The position numbers and the translations under genes are program-made. From CAVXZE01 sp964615365 (GTDB lineage: Bacteria; Myxococcota_A; UBA9160; UBA6930): DNA of 64,000 bases. Positions 1 to 8,241 of this stretch are shown in pieces (the stretch's first letter is position 1; every line of letters starts with the position of its first letter). The notes beneath the pieces were generated by a model that saw nothing but the letters and a program-made list of their open reading frames with translations, did no database searches and was not told the origin of the DNA. The stretch spans positions 62,001-126,000 of the forward strand of contig CAZTOU010000007.1 of NCBI GenBank assembly GCA_964615365.1, written 5' to 3'.

Positions 1-1043
1 CCGGCCCCGAGAGCCAGCGGGTGCCCCCGCCGCCCGGGGCGGCGGCGCGCGAACCCAACCGCGACCGCGATCAGAAACACCAGGGCGCGACGAACCGGAA
101 CGCCCCAACCGGAGAGCAGTGCGTAGGCCGCCGCGCAGCCGACCGCGGCGAGGAGCGCGAGCCGTCGCGCATCGCTCCGCTCGGCGAGCGGCGCGATTCG
201 AGCGAGGGTGAGCCGGCCGAGGCCGAAGACGAGTGCCGCGATCAAGCTCAGGTGGAGTCCTGAAACCGCAATCAGGTGGGAGAGTCCGAGCTTCGCGAGC
301 GACTCACGGGTCGTCCGCGAAAGCCCGGCGCGGTCGCCGAGTGACAGGGCCGCGAGAAGTCCGCCCCCCGGCCCGGCAGCCCGAAGACGCCGCGAGGCGT
401 CCGCGCGAGCCCCGTGGAAGAGCTCGGAGACCGGCGCCGCTCTGCTCGCTTCCATCTCCACGTGAAGCGCCGGATGGGCGAGATGTGCGATCGCACCGAT
501 TCCCCTCCGCGCAAGGGCGCGGCTGCGATCGCGGCTGCCAGGGTTCTGGAGGGCGCGCGGCACCTTCATCCGAACCCGAGCGCGAATGCGCTTCCCCACG
601 CGATGGCCCTCGATGGCGGGAAGCCCGGGTGGTGCGGGCGGGCCGTGGATCCGGATCCCAGCGGGAAGAGGCGGCCCTCCGGAGTCCGCGTTGCGGAGCT
701 CCCGCAGCTCGACCGACACCCGGTCTGCGCGCCTCGCCGTCCGAACCACGCGGCCCTCGACGGTCGATTCCACGGCTCCGCCGGCCGGCGCAAAGCGGGC
801 CGCCTCGAGTCTGCCCTGCAGCGCGACCGCTCCGGCGCAGCAGGCGACGACGATCGCGGAGGCCGCCCGCAGCCGCGCGCAACGCCTCACCGCGATTCCG
901 AAGGCGAGCGCGAGCAGCGCGAGGAGGAGCGCAGGCTCGCTGCGAACCCAGCCTCGATCCGCGAGCAGGATCCCACCCGCCTGAGCGATGACCAGAAGCG
1001 GCAGGAGAGGACGCACCGGATGCACCCGGGACCGGGAGCACAC
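1..1043 (-). CDS. comEC: ComEC/Rec2-type DNA uptake channel protein, N-terminal part (runs off window)
   Basis: Reading the minus strand from a GTG at 1043 gives about 347 codons without a stop, open at the left edge. The N-terminus has several hydrophobic helices (residues about 10-65). A soluble DUF4131-like stretch follows (about 70-200). Near residue 240 comes the ComEC competence-domain signature LSHLIAVSGLHLS, with more hydrophobic segments after it. ComEC forms the inner-membrane channel for single-stranded DNA in natural transformation. The C-terminal metallo-beta-lactamase-like domain, if present, lies outside the window. Further in-frame GTGs at 1025 and 1016 are alternative starts. 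The family call rests on the signature motif and is firm; competence of the organism is not shown. Confidence 0.85.
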   Translation of the reverse strand, partial: MCSRSRVHPVRPLLPLLVIAQAGGILLADRGWVRSEPALLLALLALAFGIAVRRCARLRAASAIVVACCAGAVALQGRLEAARFAPAGGAVESTVEGRVVRTARRADRVSVELRELRNADSGGPPLPAGIRIHGPPAPPGLPAIEGHRVGKRIRARVRMKVPRALQNPGSRDRSRALARRGIGAIAHLAHPALHVEMEASRAAPVSELFHGARADASRRLRAAGPGGGLLAALSLGDRAGLSRTTRESLAKLGLSHLIAVSGLHLSLIAALVFGLGRLTLARIAPLAERSDARRLALLAAVGCAAAYALLSGWGVPVRRALVFLIAVAVGFARRRPGRRGHPLALGA

Positions 1044-1101
1044 CGAGCTTAGGGGAAACGGCGCGGCGGGCCCATTCGCGACCGCTTGCGAATGGTACGG
1101 G

Positions 1102-1467
1102 CTAGTGAATGGTGCGGCTGTCGGGGATCACCGGGTCCCCCGTCTGCCTCCTCATGCGGGCCACGTAGGTCGCGAGCGTCCGGAGTGCTTCATCGAGCTT
1201 GCGAAGCTCCGAGGCGAAGCCGCCCATCAGGCGCTGCACCTCCTCCAGATCCTCGGCCGTCTTCTTGAACCCTTCCAGCCCCCTGCGATGGATGCCGTAC
1301 GCCATCGCGACGCCCGAGAGGACGGCGTCGTAGGTGCCCGGGGGCAGCTCCCCCGAGAACCGTTCGAGCCGTTCGGAGACGGAGCGGGAGAACTCCGGCG
1401 CGACGCCGAGCTTCTCCAGATCCTCGCGAATGCGGTTCGCATCCCTCTCGGTGGACTTCCGGCGCAT
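1102..1467 (-). CDS. Hypothetical 121-residue charged, probably helical protein
   Basis: The gene starts at an ATG and encodes a charged, helix-prone protein with no signal peptide or membrane segment. Residues about 60-110 have heptad-like spacing of leucine, methionine and alanine with acidic and basic residues, suggesting a coiled coil. No family motif is recognised. It lies between the uvrC terminator and comEC on the same strand, so it probably has its own promoter in the gap 1468-1573. The amino-acid composition is natural for a soluble protein, unlike the arginine/proline/serine-rich antisense readings around it, which supports it as a real gene. Function unknown. Confidence 0.55.
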   Translation of the reverse strand: MRRKSTERDANRIREDLEKLGVAPEFSRSVSERLERFSGELPPGTYDAVLSGVAMAYGIHRRGLEGFKKTAEDLEEVQRLMGGFASELRKLDEALRTLATYVARMRRQTGDPVIPDSRTIH

Positions 1468-1573
1468 GCCTTGGCTCCGCTCTCAATCTCCGCTTCGCCC
1501 TGGAGAGAGAGCAAGAATGGTGCCATGCACCCCGGCCGTGCGATCGCCCGGCGAAGGCTGCGGATTACTGGCG

Positions 1574-1613
1574 AAAAACCGGGTTGCGCCACCGGCGGAC
1601 GCCCGCCACCCGG
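1574..1613 (-). terminator. Intrinsic terminator of the ispD-uvrC operon
   Basis: Read on the minus strand, the arm CCGGGT (1613-1608) pairs with ACCCGG (1584-1579). A second inner stem GGCGG/CCGCC (1607-1594) is nested inside, and a run of five T residues follows directly (1578-1574). It sits about 20 bp past the uvrC stop codon, in the right orientation and position for a Rho-independent terminator. Confidence 0.65.
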
Positions 1614-1631
1614 CGAGAGGGTGGCTCGATT

Positions 1632-3536
1632 TCATCCCCTTTTGGGAACTTTCCTACCCTGCGGGTCTTCCCCGAGGGCACTCTCCGCAGTCGCGCGGAA
1701 GAAGGCGTGAATGGTCTCCGCGTCCCGCCTGGAGATCCCGGGAACCCGGGCGAGGTCCTGCTCCGAGGCCACTCTCACCGAACGCAGCGACCCCAGATGC
1801 CGGAGCAGCGCGCGCCGCTTCGCGGGCCCGATTCCGGGAAGCTCCTCGAGGACCGACTGCAGGCCCGCACTTCGCCGCAGGTTGCGCTGGTACTCGATGG
1901 CGAAGCGATGGGATTCGTCGCGCACCCGCTGGAGCAGCAGGAGGCCTCGCGAGCTCGGCGCCAGCCGGACCGGATCGACCCGTCCCGCGAGAAAGAGCCG
2001 CTCCGCTTTCAGTCCCCCCGAGCGGCGCACCCGCGGCGAAGCGCTCTCCTCGTCGCGAAGCTTCGCGATCCCCAGATGATCCAGCTCCAGTCCGCGGTCG
2101 CGGAGCAGCGCCGTGACCACCCCGAGCTGGCCCCTCCCGCCGTCGACGACCAGGAGATCGGGCAGCGGTTCGCTTTCGACGCGGGCGAGCCGTCGCTCCA
2201 GAGCCTCGCGCAGGCAGGCGAGATCGTCCCCGCCCCGGGCCTCCCGAATCTTGTAGCGCCGATAGCCCGCCTTCTGCGGCTGACCGCTCTCGAAGACCAC
2301 CCGGCTCGCCACCGGCAGCGCTCCTTGGAGATTGGAGACGTCGTAGCACTCGATGCGCCTGGGCAGGTTGGCGAGGCCGAGCCGGAGACGCAGCTCCTCG
2401 AGCACGGCGTCCATGCTCTCCCGCGCCTCGAGACGACGTGCCAGGCCGAGCTCGGCGTTCTTCGCGGCCATGCTCACCAGCTCGCGACGGGAGCCCCGCT
2501 TCGGAGTCTGCACTGCGACGCGGCGGCCGGCGCGCTCGCCCAGGAGGGCCTCCAGGGCCCCCCCGTCGTCGATCTCCGCAGCGCTCAGGATCTCCGCGGG
2601 AATCTGGCGGTCCGGGTTGCCCCCGTAGTACTGGCCCAGGAAGGAGCTCATCACGTCGCCGCCTTCGAGGCGAACCTCCGAGAAGGCGTACTCGGCGGCG
2701 CCCACCACCCGTCCCTCGCGGACGTGCAGCACCTGCAGCTCGACTTCTCCACCGTCTCGCGCCAGGCCGAAGACGTCCCGATCCACCTGCCGATCGCCCA
2801 CGATCTGCTGCTGCTCCATGGTCCGCTCGACGGCCCCGATCCGGTCGCGCAGGCGCGCGGCGTCCTCGAACCGCTCCTCCTCCGCCGCCTCCTCCATCTT
2901 CCCGCGCAGCGTCGTCATCAGGAGCTCGGATCGGCCGCGCAGGAACAGCTCGGTGCCCCGGACCAGCTCGGCGTAGGCCTGCTCGGTCACCAGCCCGCAG
3001 CAGGGAGCGGAACAGCGCTTCATCTCGTACTCGATGCAGGGCCGGCCGCGCCTCGCGTAGTCCTTGAGCACCGCATCGCTGCAGGAGCGCAGGGGGAAGA
3101 TCCGGCGAAGGTTCGAGACCGCCGCCTGCATCGCGCCGCTCGAGGTATAGGGACCGAAGTACTGGGCCCCATCCCGCCTGAAACGCCGCACGCGATGCAG
3201 CCGCGGCCACTGCTCCGCGGGATCGAGGCGCAGGGCCAGGTACTGCTTGTCGTCCCGGAGCCGAACGTTGAAGCTCGGCTTGTGCTGCTTGATCAGTTCG
3301 TTCTCGAGCAGCAGCGCATCCTTCACCGTCGGGGTGACCACCACCTGGACGTCCGCGATCTGCTCCACCAGCCGCGGAACCTGCACCCGGCCGTCGCCGC
3401 CCGGCTGAAGATAGGACCGGACCCGGCTGCGCAGGTTCTGGGCCTTCCCCACGTAGAGCACCTTGCCCCGCTCGCTCTTGAAGAGATAGACGCCGGGCTC
3501 GGCGGGGAGGGAGTCGACGCGCTCGCCGAGATCCAC
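1632..3536 (-). CDS. uvrC: UvrABC excinuclease subunit C
   Basis: UvrC makes the two incisions around a bulky lesion after UvrB has loaded. The protein is about 634 residues, close to the usual 600-620. It has an N-terminal GIY-YIG nuclease domain (residues about 10-90, with GVYLF and VLYVGKA). A UVR UvrB-binding motif follows near 200-235, then the UvrC RNase H-like nuclease region. Paired helix-hairpin-helix motifs lie at the C-terminus (LPGIGPAKRRALL and VPGISRRDAETI). The chosen start is a GTG two bases after the uvrB stop; a longer in-frame reading upstream only mirrors uvrB. It is the last gene of the operon. Identity is secure. Confidence 0.95.
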   Translation of the reverse strand: MDLGERVDSLPAEPGVYLFKSERGKVLYVGKAQNLRSRVRSYLQPGGDGRVQVPRLVEQIADVQVVVTPTVKDALLLENELIKQHKPSFNVRLRDDKQYLALRLDPAEQWPRLHRVRRFRRDGAQYFGPYTSSGAMQAAVSNLRRIFPLRSCSDAVLKDYARRGRPCIEYEMKRCSAPCCGLVTEQAYAELVRGTELFLRGRSELLMTTLRGKMEEAAEEERFEDAARLRDRIGAVERTMEQQQIVGDRQVDRDVFGLARDGGEVELQVLHVREGRVVGAAEYAFSEVRLEGGDVMSSFLGQYYGGNPDRQIPAEILSAAEIDDGGALEALLGERAGRRVAVQTPKRGSRRELVSMAAKNAELGLARRLEARESMDAVLEELRLRLGLANLPRRIECYDVSNLQGALPVASRVVFESGQPQKAGYRRYKIREARGGDDLACLREALERRLARVESEPLPDLLVVDGGRGQLGVVTALLRDRGLELDHLGIAKLRDEESASPRVRRSGGLKAERLFLAGRVDPVRLAPSSRGLLLLQRVRDESHRFAIEYQRNLRRSAGLQSVLEELPGIGPAKRRALLRHLGSLRSVRVASEQDLARVPGISRRDAETIHAFFRATAESALGEDPQGRKVPKRG

Positions 3537-3538
3537 GC

Positions 3539-5539
3539 TCAGGTGGTCCCCAGGCGCTCCGACTCGAGCGCCCGAATCCGATCGCGCAGCTCCGCCGCGC
3601 GCTCGAACTCGAGATCCCGCGCCGCCTCGGCCATCTCCCGCCGCATGCCCTCGAGAAGCGCAGGAATCTCGTGGATGGGGATCTCGGGCTCTGGCCGATC
3701 CTGCCCCATCGGAACCGTCACGTAGTCGGCCTCCCAGATCGAATCGCGCAGGCTCGAGATCCGCTTCACCACGGTCGCGGGGGTGATCCCGTGCTCCCGG
3801 TTGAACTTCGCCTGGATCTCCCGGCGTCGATTGGTCTCGGCCAGCGTGTCGCGGATCGCGTTGGTCTCCCGGTCCGCGTAGAGAATCACCGACCCCCGGA
3901 CGTTGCGCGCGGCTCGACCGATGGTCTGGATGAGCGAGCGGGTGGAGCGAAGAAAGCCCTCCTTGTCCGCATCGAGGATCGCAACCAGGGAGACCTCCGG
4001 GATGTCCAGGCCCTCGCGGAGAAGATTGATCCCGACCAGCACGTCGAAGCGGCCCTCGCGCAGCTCCCGGATGATCTCGGTGCGCTCGATGGTCTGGATG
4101 TCGCTGTGGAGGTAGCGCACCCGCACCTCGTGATCGGCGTAGTAGTCGGTGAGGTCCTCGGCCATGCGCTTGGTGAGGGTGGTGACGAGGACCCGATCCC
4201 CGTCCGCCACGCGGCGGCGGATCTCCGCCAGGAGATCGTCCACCTGGCCCGTGGCCTTGCGGACTTCGACCTGCGGGTCCATCAGGCCGGTGGGCCGGAT
4301 GACCTGCTCCGCCACCACCCCGCCGGACTTCTCGAGCTCGAAATCGCCGGGCGTCGCCGAGACGAAGACGCGCTGGGGAGCGCGCTCTTCCCATTCATCG
4401 AAGCGCAGGGGACGGTTGTCGAGCGCCGAGGGTAGCCGCCAGCCGTACTCGACCAGGGTCTCCTTGCGCGCCCGGTCACCTCGGTACATGCCGCCGACCT
4501 GGGGGACGCTCACGTGGCTCTCGTCGAGGAAGACGAGGCGGTCCTCCGGGAAGTAGTCGTACAGGGTGTAGGGCGCTTCGCCGGCGGCGCGTCCATCCAG
4601 CCAGCGGGAGTAGTTCTCGACGCCGTGACAGAAGCCCATCTCCTCGAGCATCTCCAGGTCGTAGAGGGTGCGCTGCTCGAGCCGCTGGACCTCGAGCAGC
4701 TTCCCGCCGCTCCGCAGCTCCTCGAGGCGCTCCTGGAGCTCGCCCCGGATGCCCTCGATGGCGCGCTTCAGGATCTGCTCGGTGGCCACGTAGTGGCTGG
4801 CGGGATAGATCATCGCCCGCTTGGGCCTTCCCAGGACCTTCCCGCGCAACGGGTCGATCTCGGCGATGCCGTCGATTTCGTCCCCGAAGAACTCGATGCG
4901 CAGCGCTCTCTCGGCCTCGTACTGAGGGAAGATCTCCACCACGTCTCCGCGCACCCGGAAGGTGCCGCGGTGGAAGTCCACGTCGTTTCGGTCGTAGAGC
5001 ATGTCCACCAGCTGGCGCAGCAACTGGTCCCGGGGCACGGTGGCACCGACCTCCAGGTAGGCGTGCATCGAGCCGTAGGTGGAAGGAGCACCCAGGCCGT
5101 AGATGCAGGAGACGCTCGCCACCACCAGCACGTCCCGCCGCGTCAAGAGGGAGTGGGTGGTGGAGTGGCGCAGCTTGTCGATCTCGTCGTTGATCGAGGC
5201 GTCCTTCTCGATGTAGGTGTCGCTGGCCGGGAGATAGGCCTCCGGCTGGTAGTAGTCGTAGTAGGAGACGAAGTACTCGACCGCGTTGTCGGGGAAGAGC
5301 CCCTTGAACTCGGAGTAGAGCTGGGCCGCCAGGGTCTTGTTCGGCGCCATGACCAGCGTCGGCCGGTTCATCTCGGCGATGACGCAGGCCATGGTGAAGG
5401 ACTTCCCGCTGCCGGTGACACCCAGGAGTGTCTGATGGGGCACCCCATCGCGAATCCCCTGGACCAGCTCGGAGATCGCGCGAGGCTGGTCTCCCCGGGG
5501 CTCGAACTCGCTCCGGAGCTCGAACCGCTCGCCGCTCAC
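3539..5539 (-). CDS. uvrB: UvrABC excinuclease subunit B
   Basis: UvrB is the damage-verification helicase-like subunit of nucleotide excision repair. The protein is 666 residues, the normal length. Walker A GVTGSGKS is at residues 40-47. The Tyr-rich beta-hairpin (YYDYYQPEAYLP, about 92-105) inserts between DNA strands. Further helicase motifs (LRHSTTHSLL region, FLDESH, QTIGRAARN) follow, and a C-terminal UVR domain contacts UvrC. The start is a GTG that forms a GTGA overlap with the cysS stop, indicating translational coupling. A 1029-codon open frame continues upstream but only mirrors cysS. uvrA is not in the window. Confidence 0.97.
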   Translation of the reverse strand: MSGERFELRSEFEPRGDQPRAISELVQGIRDGVPHQTLLGVTGSGKSFTMACVIAEMNRPTLVMAPNKTLAAQLYSEFKGLFPDNAVEYFVSYYDYYQPEAYLPASDTYIEKDASINDEIDKLRHSTTHSLLTRRDVLVVASVSCIYGLGAPSTYGSMHAYLEVGATVPRDQLLRQLVDMLYDRNDVDFHRGTFRVRGDVVEIFPQYEAERALRIEFFGDEIDGIAEIDPLRGKVLGRPKRAMIYPASHYVATEQILKRAIEGIRGELQERLEELRSGGKLLEVQRLEQRTLYDLEMLEEMGFCHGVENYSRWLDGRAAGEAPYTLYDYFPEDRLVFLDESHVSVPQVGGMYRGDRARKETLVEYGWRLPSALDNRPLRFDEWEERAPQRVFVSATPGDFELEKSGGVVAEQVIRPTGLMDPQVEVRKATGQVDDLLAEIRRRVADGDRVLVTTLTKRMAEDLTDYYADHEVRVRYLHSDIQTIERTEIIRELREGRFDVLVGINLLREGLDIPEVSLVAILDADKEGFLRSTRSLIQTIGRAARNVRGSVILYADRETNAIRDTLAETNRRREIQAKFNREHGITPATVVKRISSLRDSIWEADYVTVPMGQDRPEPEIPIHEIPALLEGMRREMAEAARDLEFERAAELRDRIRALESERLGTT

Positions 5540-6948
5540 CCGCGCCTCCAGCGCGGCCCCTCGGGCGTATCCTCGATCACCACGCCCTCGGCCGACAACG
5601 CGTCGCGGATGCGGTCCGCCTCCGCCCAGTCCTTGCGCGAGCGCGCCTCTTCGCGGCTCGCGAGGAGGGCGTCGATGCGCGGGTCGCACTCGAGCTCCGC
5701 ATCGGGTGGACGCGCGGTGGCCAGATCCAGGGCCAGAATCTCGTCGAAGGCAAGCAGCAGGTCGCGGCGGTCGGGTTCGGGGAGATCGGCGCTGCGCGCC
5801 ACCTCCCAGGCCACCGCCATCGCCTGGGGAGCGTTCAGGTCGTCGCACATCGCCGCGCGGAAGCGCTCGCGGTAGGGGGCCTGCCGCTCCGGATCGCCAT
5901 CGCCGGAGCACTTTCGTAGATGCGCGGCCTGGCCCAGCAGGCGCCGGTAGCCCACCTGGGCCGCACACAGGGCTTCGTCGGTGAGCGTCACCTGCTGGCG
6001 GTAGTGGGCCTGGAGGAAGAAGTAGCGGTAGGCCAGGGGCTCGATGCCCCGGTCCACCAGGTCCTGGAGCAGCACCACGTTGCCCTCTGACTTCGCCATC
6101 TTCTGGCCGCGCAGATTGTAGAACTCGTTGTGCATCCACAGCTCGACCCAGGGGTGCACCTCGAAGGCGCATTCGGACTGAGCGATCTCGTTGGTGTGAT
6201 GCACCGGGATGTGATCCACCCCGCCGGTGTGGATGTCGAAGTGCCGGCCCAGGTACTTGCTGCTCATCGCCGAGCACTCCAGGTGCCAGCCGGGGAAGCC
6301 CGGGCCCCAGGGCGAGTCCCACTCCTGCTGCCGCTTCACGCCGGGGGCTGCGAACTTCCAGATCGCGAAATCCTGCGGATTGCGCTTGTCCGCCACCGTC
6401 TCCACCCGGGCGCCCCCGGCGTCCCCCTGGCCCGAGAGATCCAGGCGGGCGAAGTCGGCGTAGCGGGGAAACTTGGAGATGTCGAAGTAGATGCCGTCGT
6501 CGATCCGGTAGAGATAGCCCTTCTCCTCCAGCAAACGGGCCAACTCGATCTGCTCGGGGATGTGCTCGGTGGCCTTGCAGCAGACGTCCGCCTCCAGGCA
6601 GCCGATCCGTCGGCAGTCGCGCATCCACGCCTCGGTGTGGCGGGCGGCGATCTCCTCGGCGCGGATCCCCTGCTTGCGGGCCGCCACCTCCATCTTGTCC
6701 TCGCCGGCGTCGGCGTCGTCGGTGAGGTGTCCCACGTCGGTGATGTTGATGACGTGGGTGACCCGGCAGCCCTCGGAGAGCAGGGTCCGCTTCAGGATGT
6801 CGGCCAGCAGATAGGGAACCAGGTTGCCGATGTGCTGGGGCGCATACACCGTGGGACCACAGCTGTAGATCCGGACGTGGCCCTCTTCGATGGGGGTGAG
6901 GGGATCCTTTCGGCGCCGGCGCGTGTCGTACAGGACGATTCCGCCCAA
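5536..6948 (-). CDS. cysS: Cysteinyl-tRNA synthetase
   Basis: This class I aminoacyl-tRNA synthetase charges tRNA-Cys. Of 470 residues, Cys30 in CGPTVY is a zinc ligand. The HIGH motif appears as HIGN (39-42) and the KMSKS motif as KMAKS (about 280). The conserved WHLECS and HTGGVDHIPVHHTNEIAQ regions match the family and supply the remaining zinc ligands. The start is a TTG at 6948, supported by an AGGGGGAG ribosome-binding sequence 5-7 bases upstream; no ATG or GTG fits better. It follows ispF by one base, and its stop overlaps the uvrB start. The two motif variants are conservative and the enzyme looks intact. Confidence 0.95.
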   Translation of the reverse strand: MGGIVLYDTRRRRKDPLTPIEEGHVRIYSCGPTVYAPQHIGNLVPYLLADILKRTLLSEGCRVTHVINITDVGHLTDDADAGEDKMEVAARKQGIRAEEIAARHTEAWMRDCRRIGCLEADVCCKATEHIPEQIELARLLEEKGYLYRIDDGIYFDISKFPRYADFARLDLSGQGDAGGARVETVADKRNPQDFAIWKFAAPGVKRQQEWDSPWGPGFPGWHLECSAMSSKYLGRHFDIHTGGVDHIPVHHTNEIAQSECAFEVHPWVELWMHNEFYNLRGQKMAKSEGNVVLLQDLVDRGIEPLAYRYFFLQAHYRQQVTLTDEALCAAQVGYRRLLGQAAHLRKCSGDGDPERQAPYRERFRAAMCDDLNAPQAMAVAWEVARSADLPEPDRRDLLLAFDEILALDLATARPPDAELECDPRIDALLASREEARSRKDWAEADRIRDALSAEGVVIEDTPEGPRWRRG

Positions 6949-6949
6949 C

Positions 6950-7435
6950 TCAGTCTCCCCCTTCCAGCAGAACCACCGCCATGGCGGCCATCCCCTCCCC
7001 GCGTCCGATCGCGCCCATCCCGTCGGTGCTCGTCACCTTGAGATTCACCGCCTCCCGGGAGACCTCGAGCGCATCCGCCACCACCGCCTCCATCTCTGGC
7101 TGATGGGGAGCGAGACGGGGCTCCTGGGCGATCACCGTGGCGTCCAGGTGAGCCACCCGGAGGCCGTGCTCGCGCGACATCGCCACCACCCTCCCGAGGA
7201 TCTCCAGGCTCCCGATTCCGCGCAGACTCTGATCCGTGGAGGGAAAGTGGCGGCCCAGATCGCCCTCGCCCATGGCTCCCAGCAGTGCGTCCGCGATGGC
7301 GTGGAGAAGCACGTCTCCGTCCGAGTGCCCTTCCAGACCCCGCTCATGGGGAATCGAGACGCCGCCCAGGACGAGCGGGCGCCCCGGAACCAGTCGATGG
7401 GCGTCGACCCCCTGCCCGATCCGCAGCCCGGCCAT
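6950..7435 (-). CDS. ispF: 2-C-methyl-D-erythritol 2,4-cyclodiphosphate synthase
   Basis: IspF closes the cyclodiphosphate ring in the MEP isoprenoid pathway. The 161-residue protein has the usual length and the metal-binding D-x-H pair near the N-terminus (GQGVDAHRL). It also has the SDGDVLLHAIADALLGA segment, the HFPSTD loop and the C-terminal TSTDGMGAIGRGEGMAAMAVVLL block. The ATG at 7435 overlaps the ispD stop (ATGA), so the two consecutive pathway enzymes are coupled. Codons upstream of this ATG in the same frame only mirror ispD. Confidence 0.95.
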   Translation of the reverse strand: MAGLRIGQGVDAHRLVPGRPLVLGGVSIPHERGLEGHSDGDVLLHAIADALLGAMGEGDLGRHFPSTDQSLRGIGSLEILGRVVAMSREHGLRVAHLDATVIAQEPRLAPHQPEMEAVVADALEVSREAVNLKVTSTDGMGAIGRGEGMAAMAVVLLEGGD

Positions 7436-8148
7436 CAGAACTCCTCTCCGCGGCGGCGCAGCCAGACCTCTGCGACTTCGAGATCCTCCGCCGAAGTGAT
7501 CTTGAGATTCGCCGGGTCTCCCACCACCACCTCCACCGCCACACCGAGCCTCTCCACCAGGGCCGAATCGTCGGTTCCCCGCACCCCGTCGGCCTCCGCC
7601 TTCGCCAGGGCATCCCGCAGCCAACCGATCCGGAACACCTGGGGCGTCTGGGCGGCATAGCACTCCGAGCGCGGGGGAGTGCTCACCACCCGTCCCCCCG
7701 CGATGCGCTTGATGGTGTCGCGCACCGGGACCGCCAGCAGCGCCGCGCCGCTGCTGCGGGCCGCGCGCACCACCCGCGAGACGTCCCGCGGCTGGACCAG
7801 CGGTCTCGCGGCATCGTGGACGGCCACGTGCGTCACCTCCGCCGGCAGAGCCTCCAAGCCACAGCGCACCGAGTCCTGCCGCTCGACTCCGCCGGCCACG
7901 GCGGGGCGCAGCTTCTGGATACGGCCCAGCTCGGGCTCGAGGGTCACCAGGCGCGGCATCGCCTCCCGCGCCACCACCGGCACCACCAGATCCACCTCCG
8001 CCGAGGCAGCCAGCGCCTCGAGGGATCGAAGCAGCAGGCAGCGGCCCGCCAGCAGAATGAACGCTTTGGGCAGCACCTCCGGCGCCCCGAGACTCTCGCG
8101 GAGCCGGCTCCCGCTCCCGGCCCCCAGAACCAGGGCTGCCACGGTCAT
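7435..8148 (-). CDS. ispD: 2-C-methyl-D-erythritol 4-phosphate cytidylyltransferase
   Basis: IspD transfers CMP onto methylerythritol phosphate in the MEP pathway. The 237-residue protein has the N-terminal nucleotide-binding motif LGAGSGSRL with a following PKAF, where many homologues have PKQY. The HDAARPLV motif is near residue 110, and the TPQVF and GTDDSALVE motifs are toward the C-terminus. It is the first gene of the minus-strand operon ispD-ispF-cysS-uvrB-uvrC. It is divergent from the tolC-like gene across a gap of about 93 bp that must hold both promoters. Confidence 0.93.
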   Translation of the reverse strand: MTVAALVLGAGSGSRLRESLGAPEVLPKAFILLAGRCLLLRSLEALAASAEVDLVVPVVAREAMPRLVTLEPELGRIQKLRPAVAGGVERQDSVRCGLEALPAEVTHVAVHDAARPLVQPRDVSRVVRAARSSGAALLAVPVRDTIKRIAGGRVVSTPPRSECYAAQTPQVFRIGWLRDALAKAEADGVRGTDDSALVERLGVAVEVVVGDPANLKITSAEDLEVAEVWLRRRGEEF

Positions 8149-8241
8149 GACGGGGCAGGATAGCGGAGGCGGGAGTCCTCGCAGGGGCGGAACTCGCGCT
8201 GCTGGAGCGGATTGCTACCGTGGCTGCCGGGAGGTGGATCG

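Noticed and set aside
3537..6628. Very long open frames spanning uvrB/cysS and uvrC/uvrB
   Set aside because: Their upstream parts are arginine/glycine/proline-rich mirrors of the neighbouring gene; true starts are set by motifs and GTGA/TTG overlaps.
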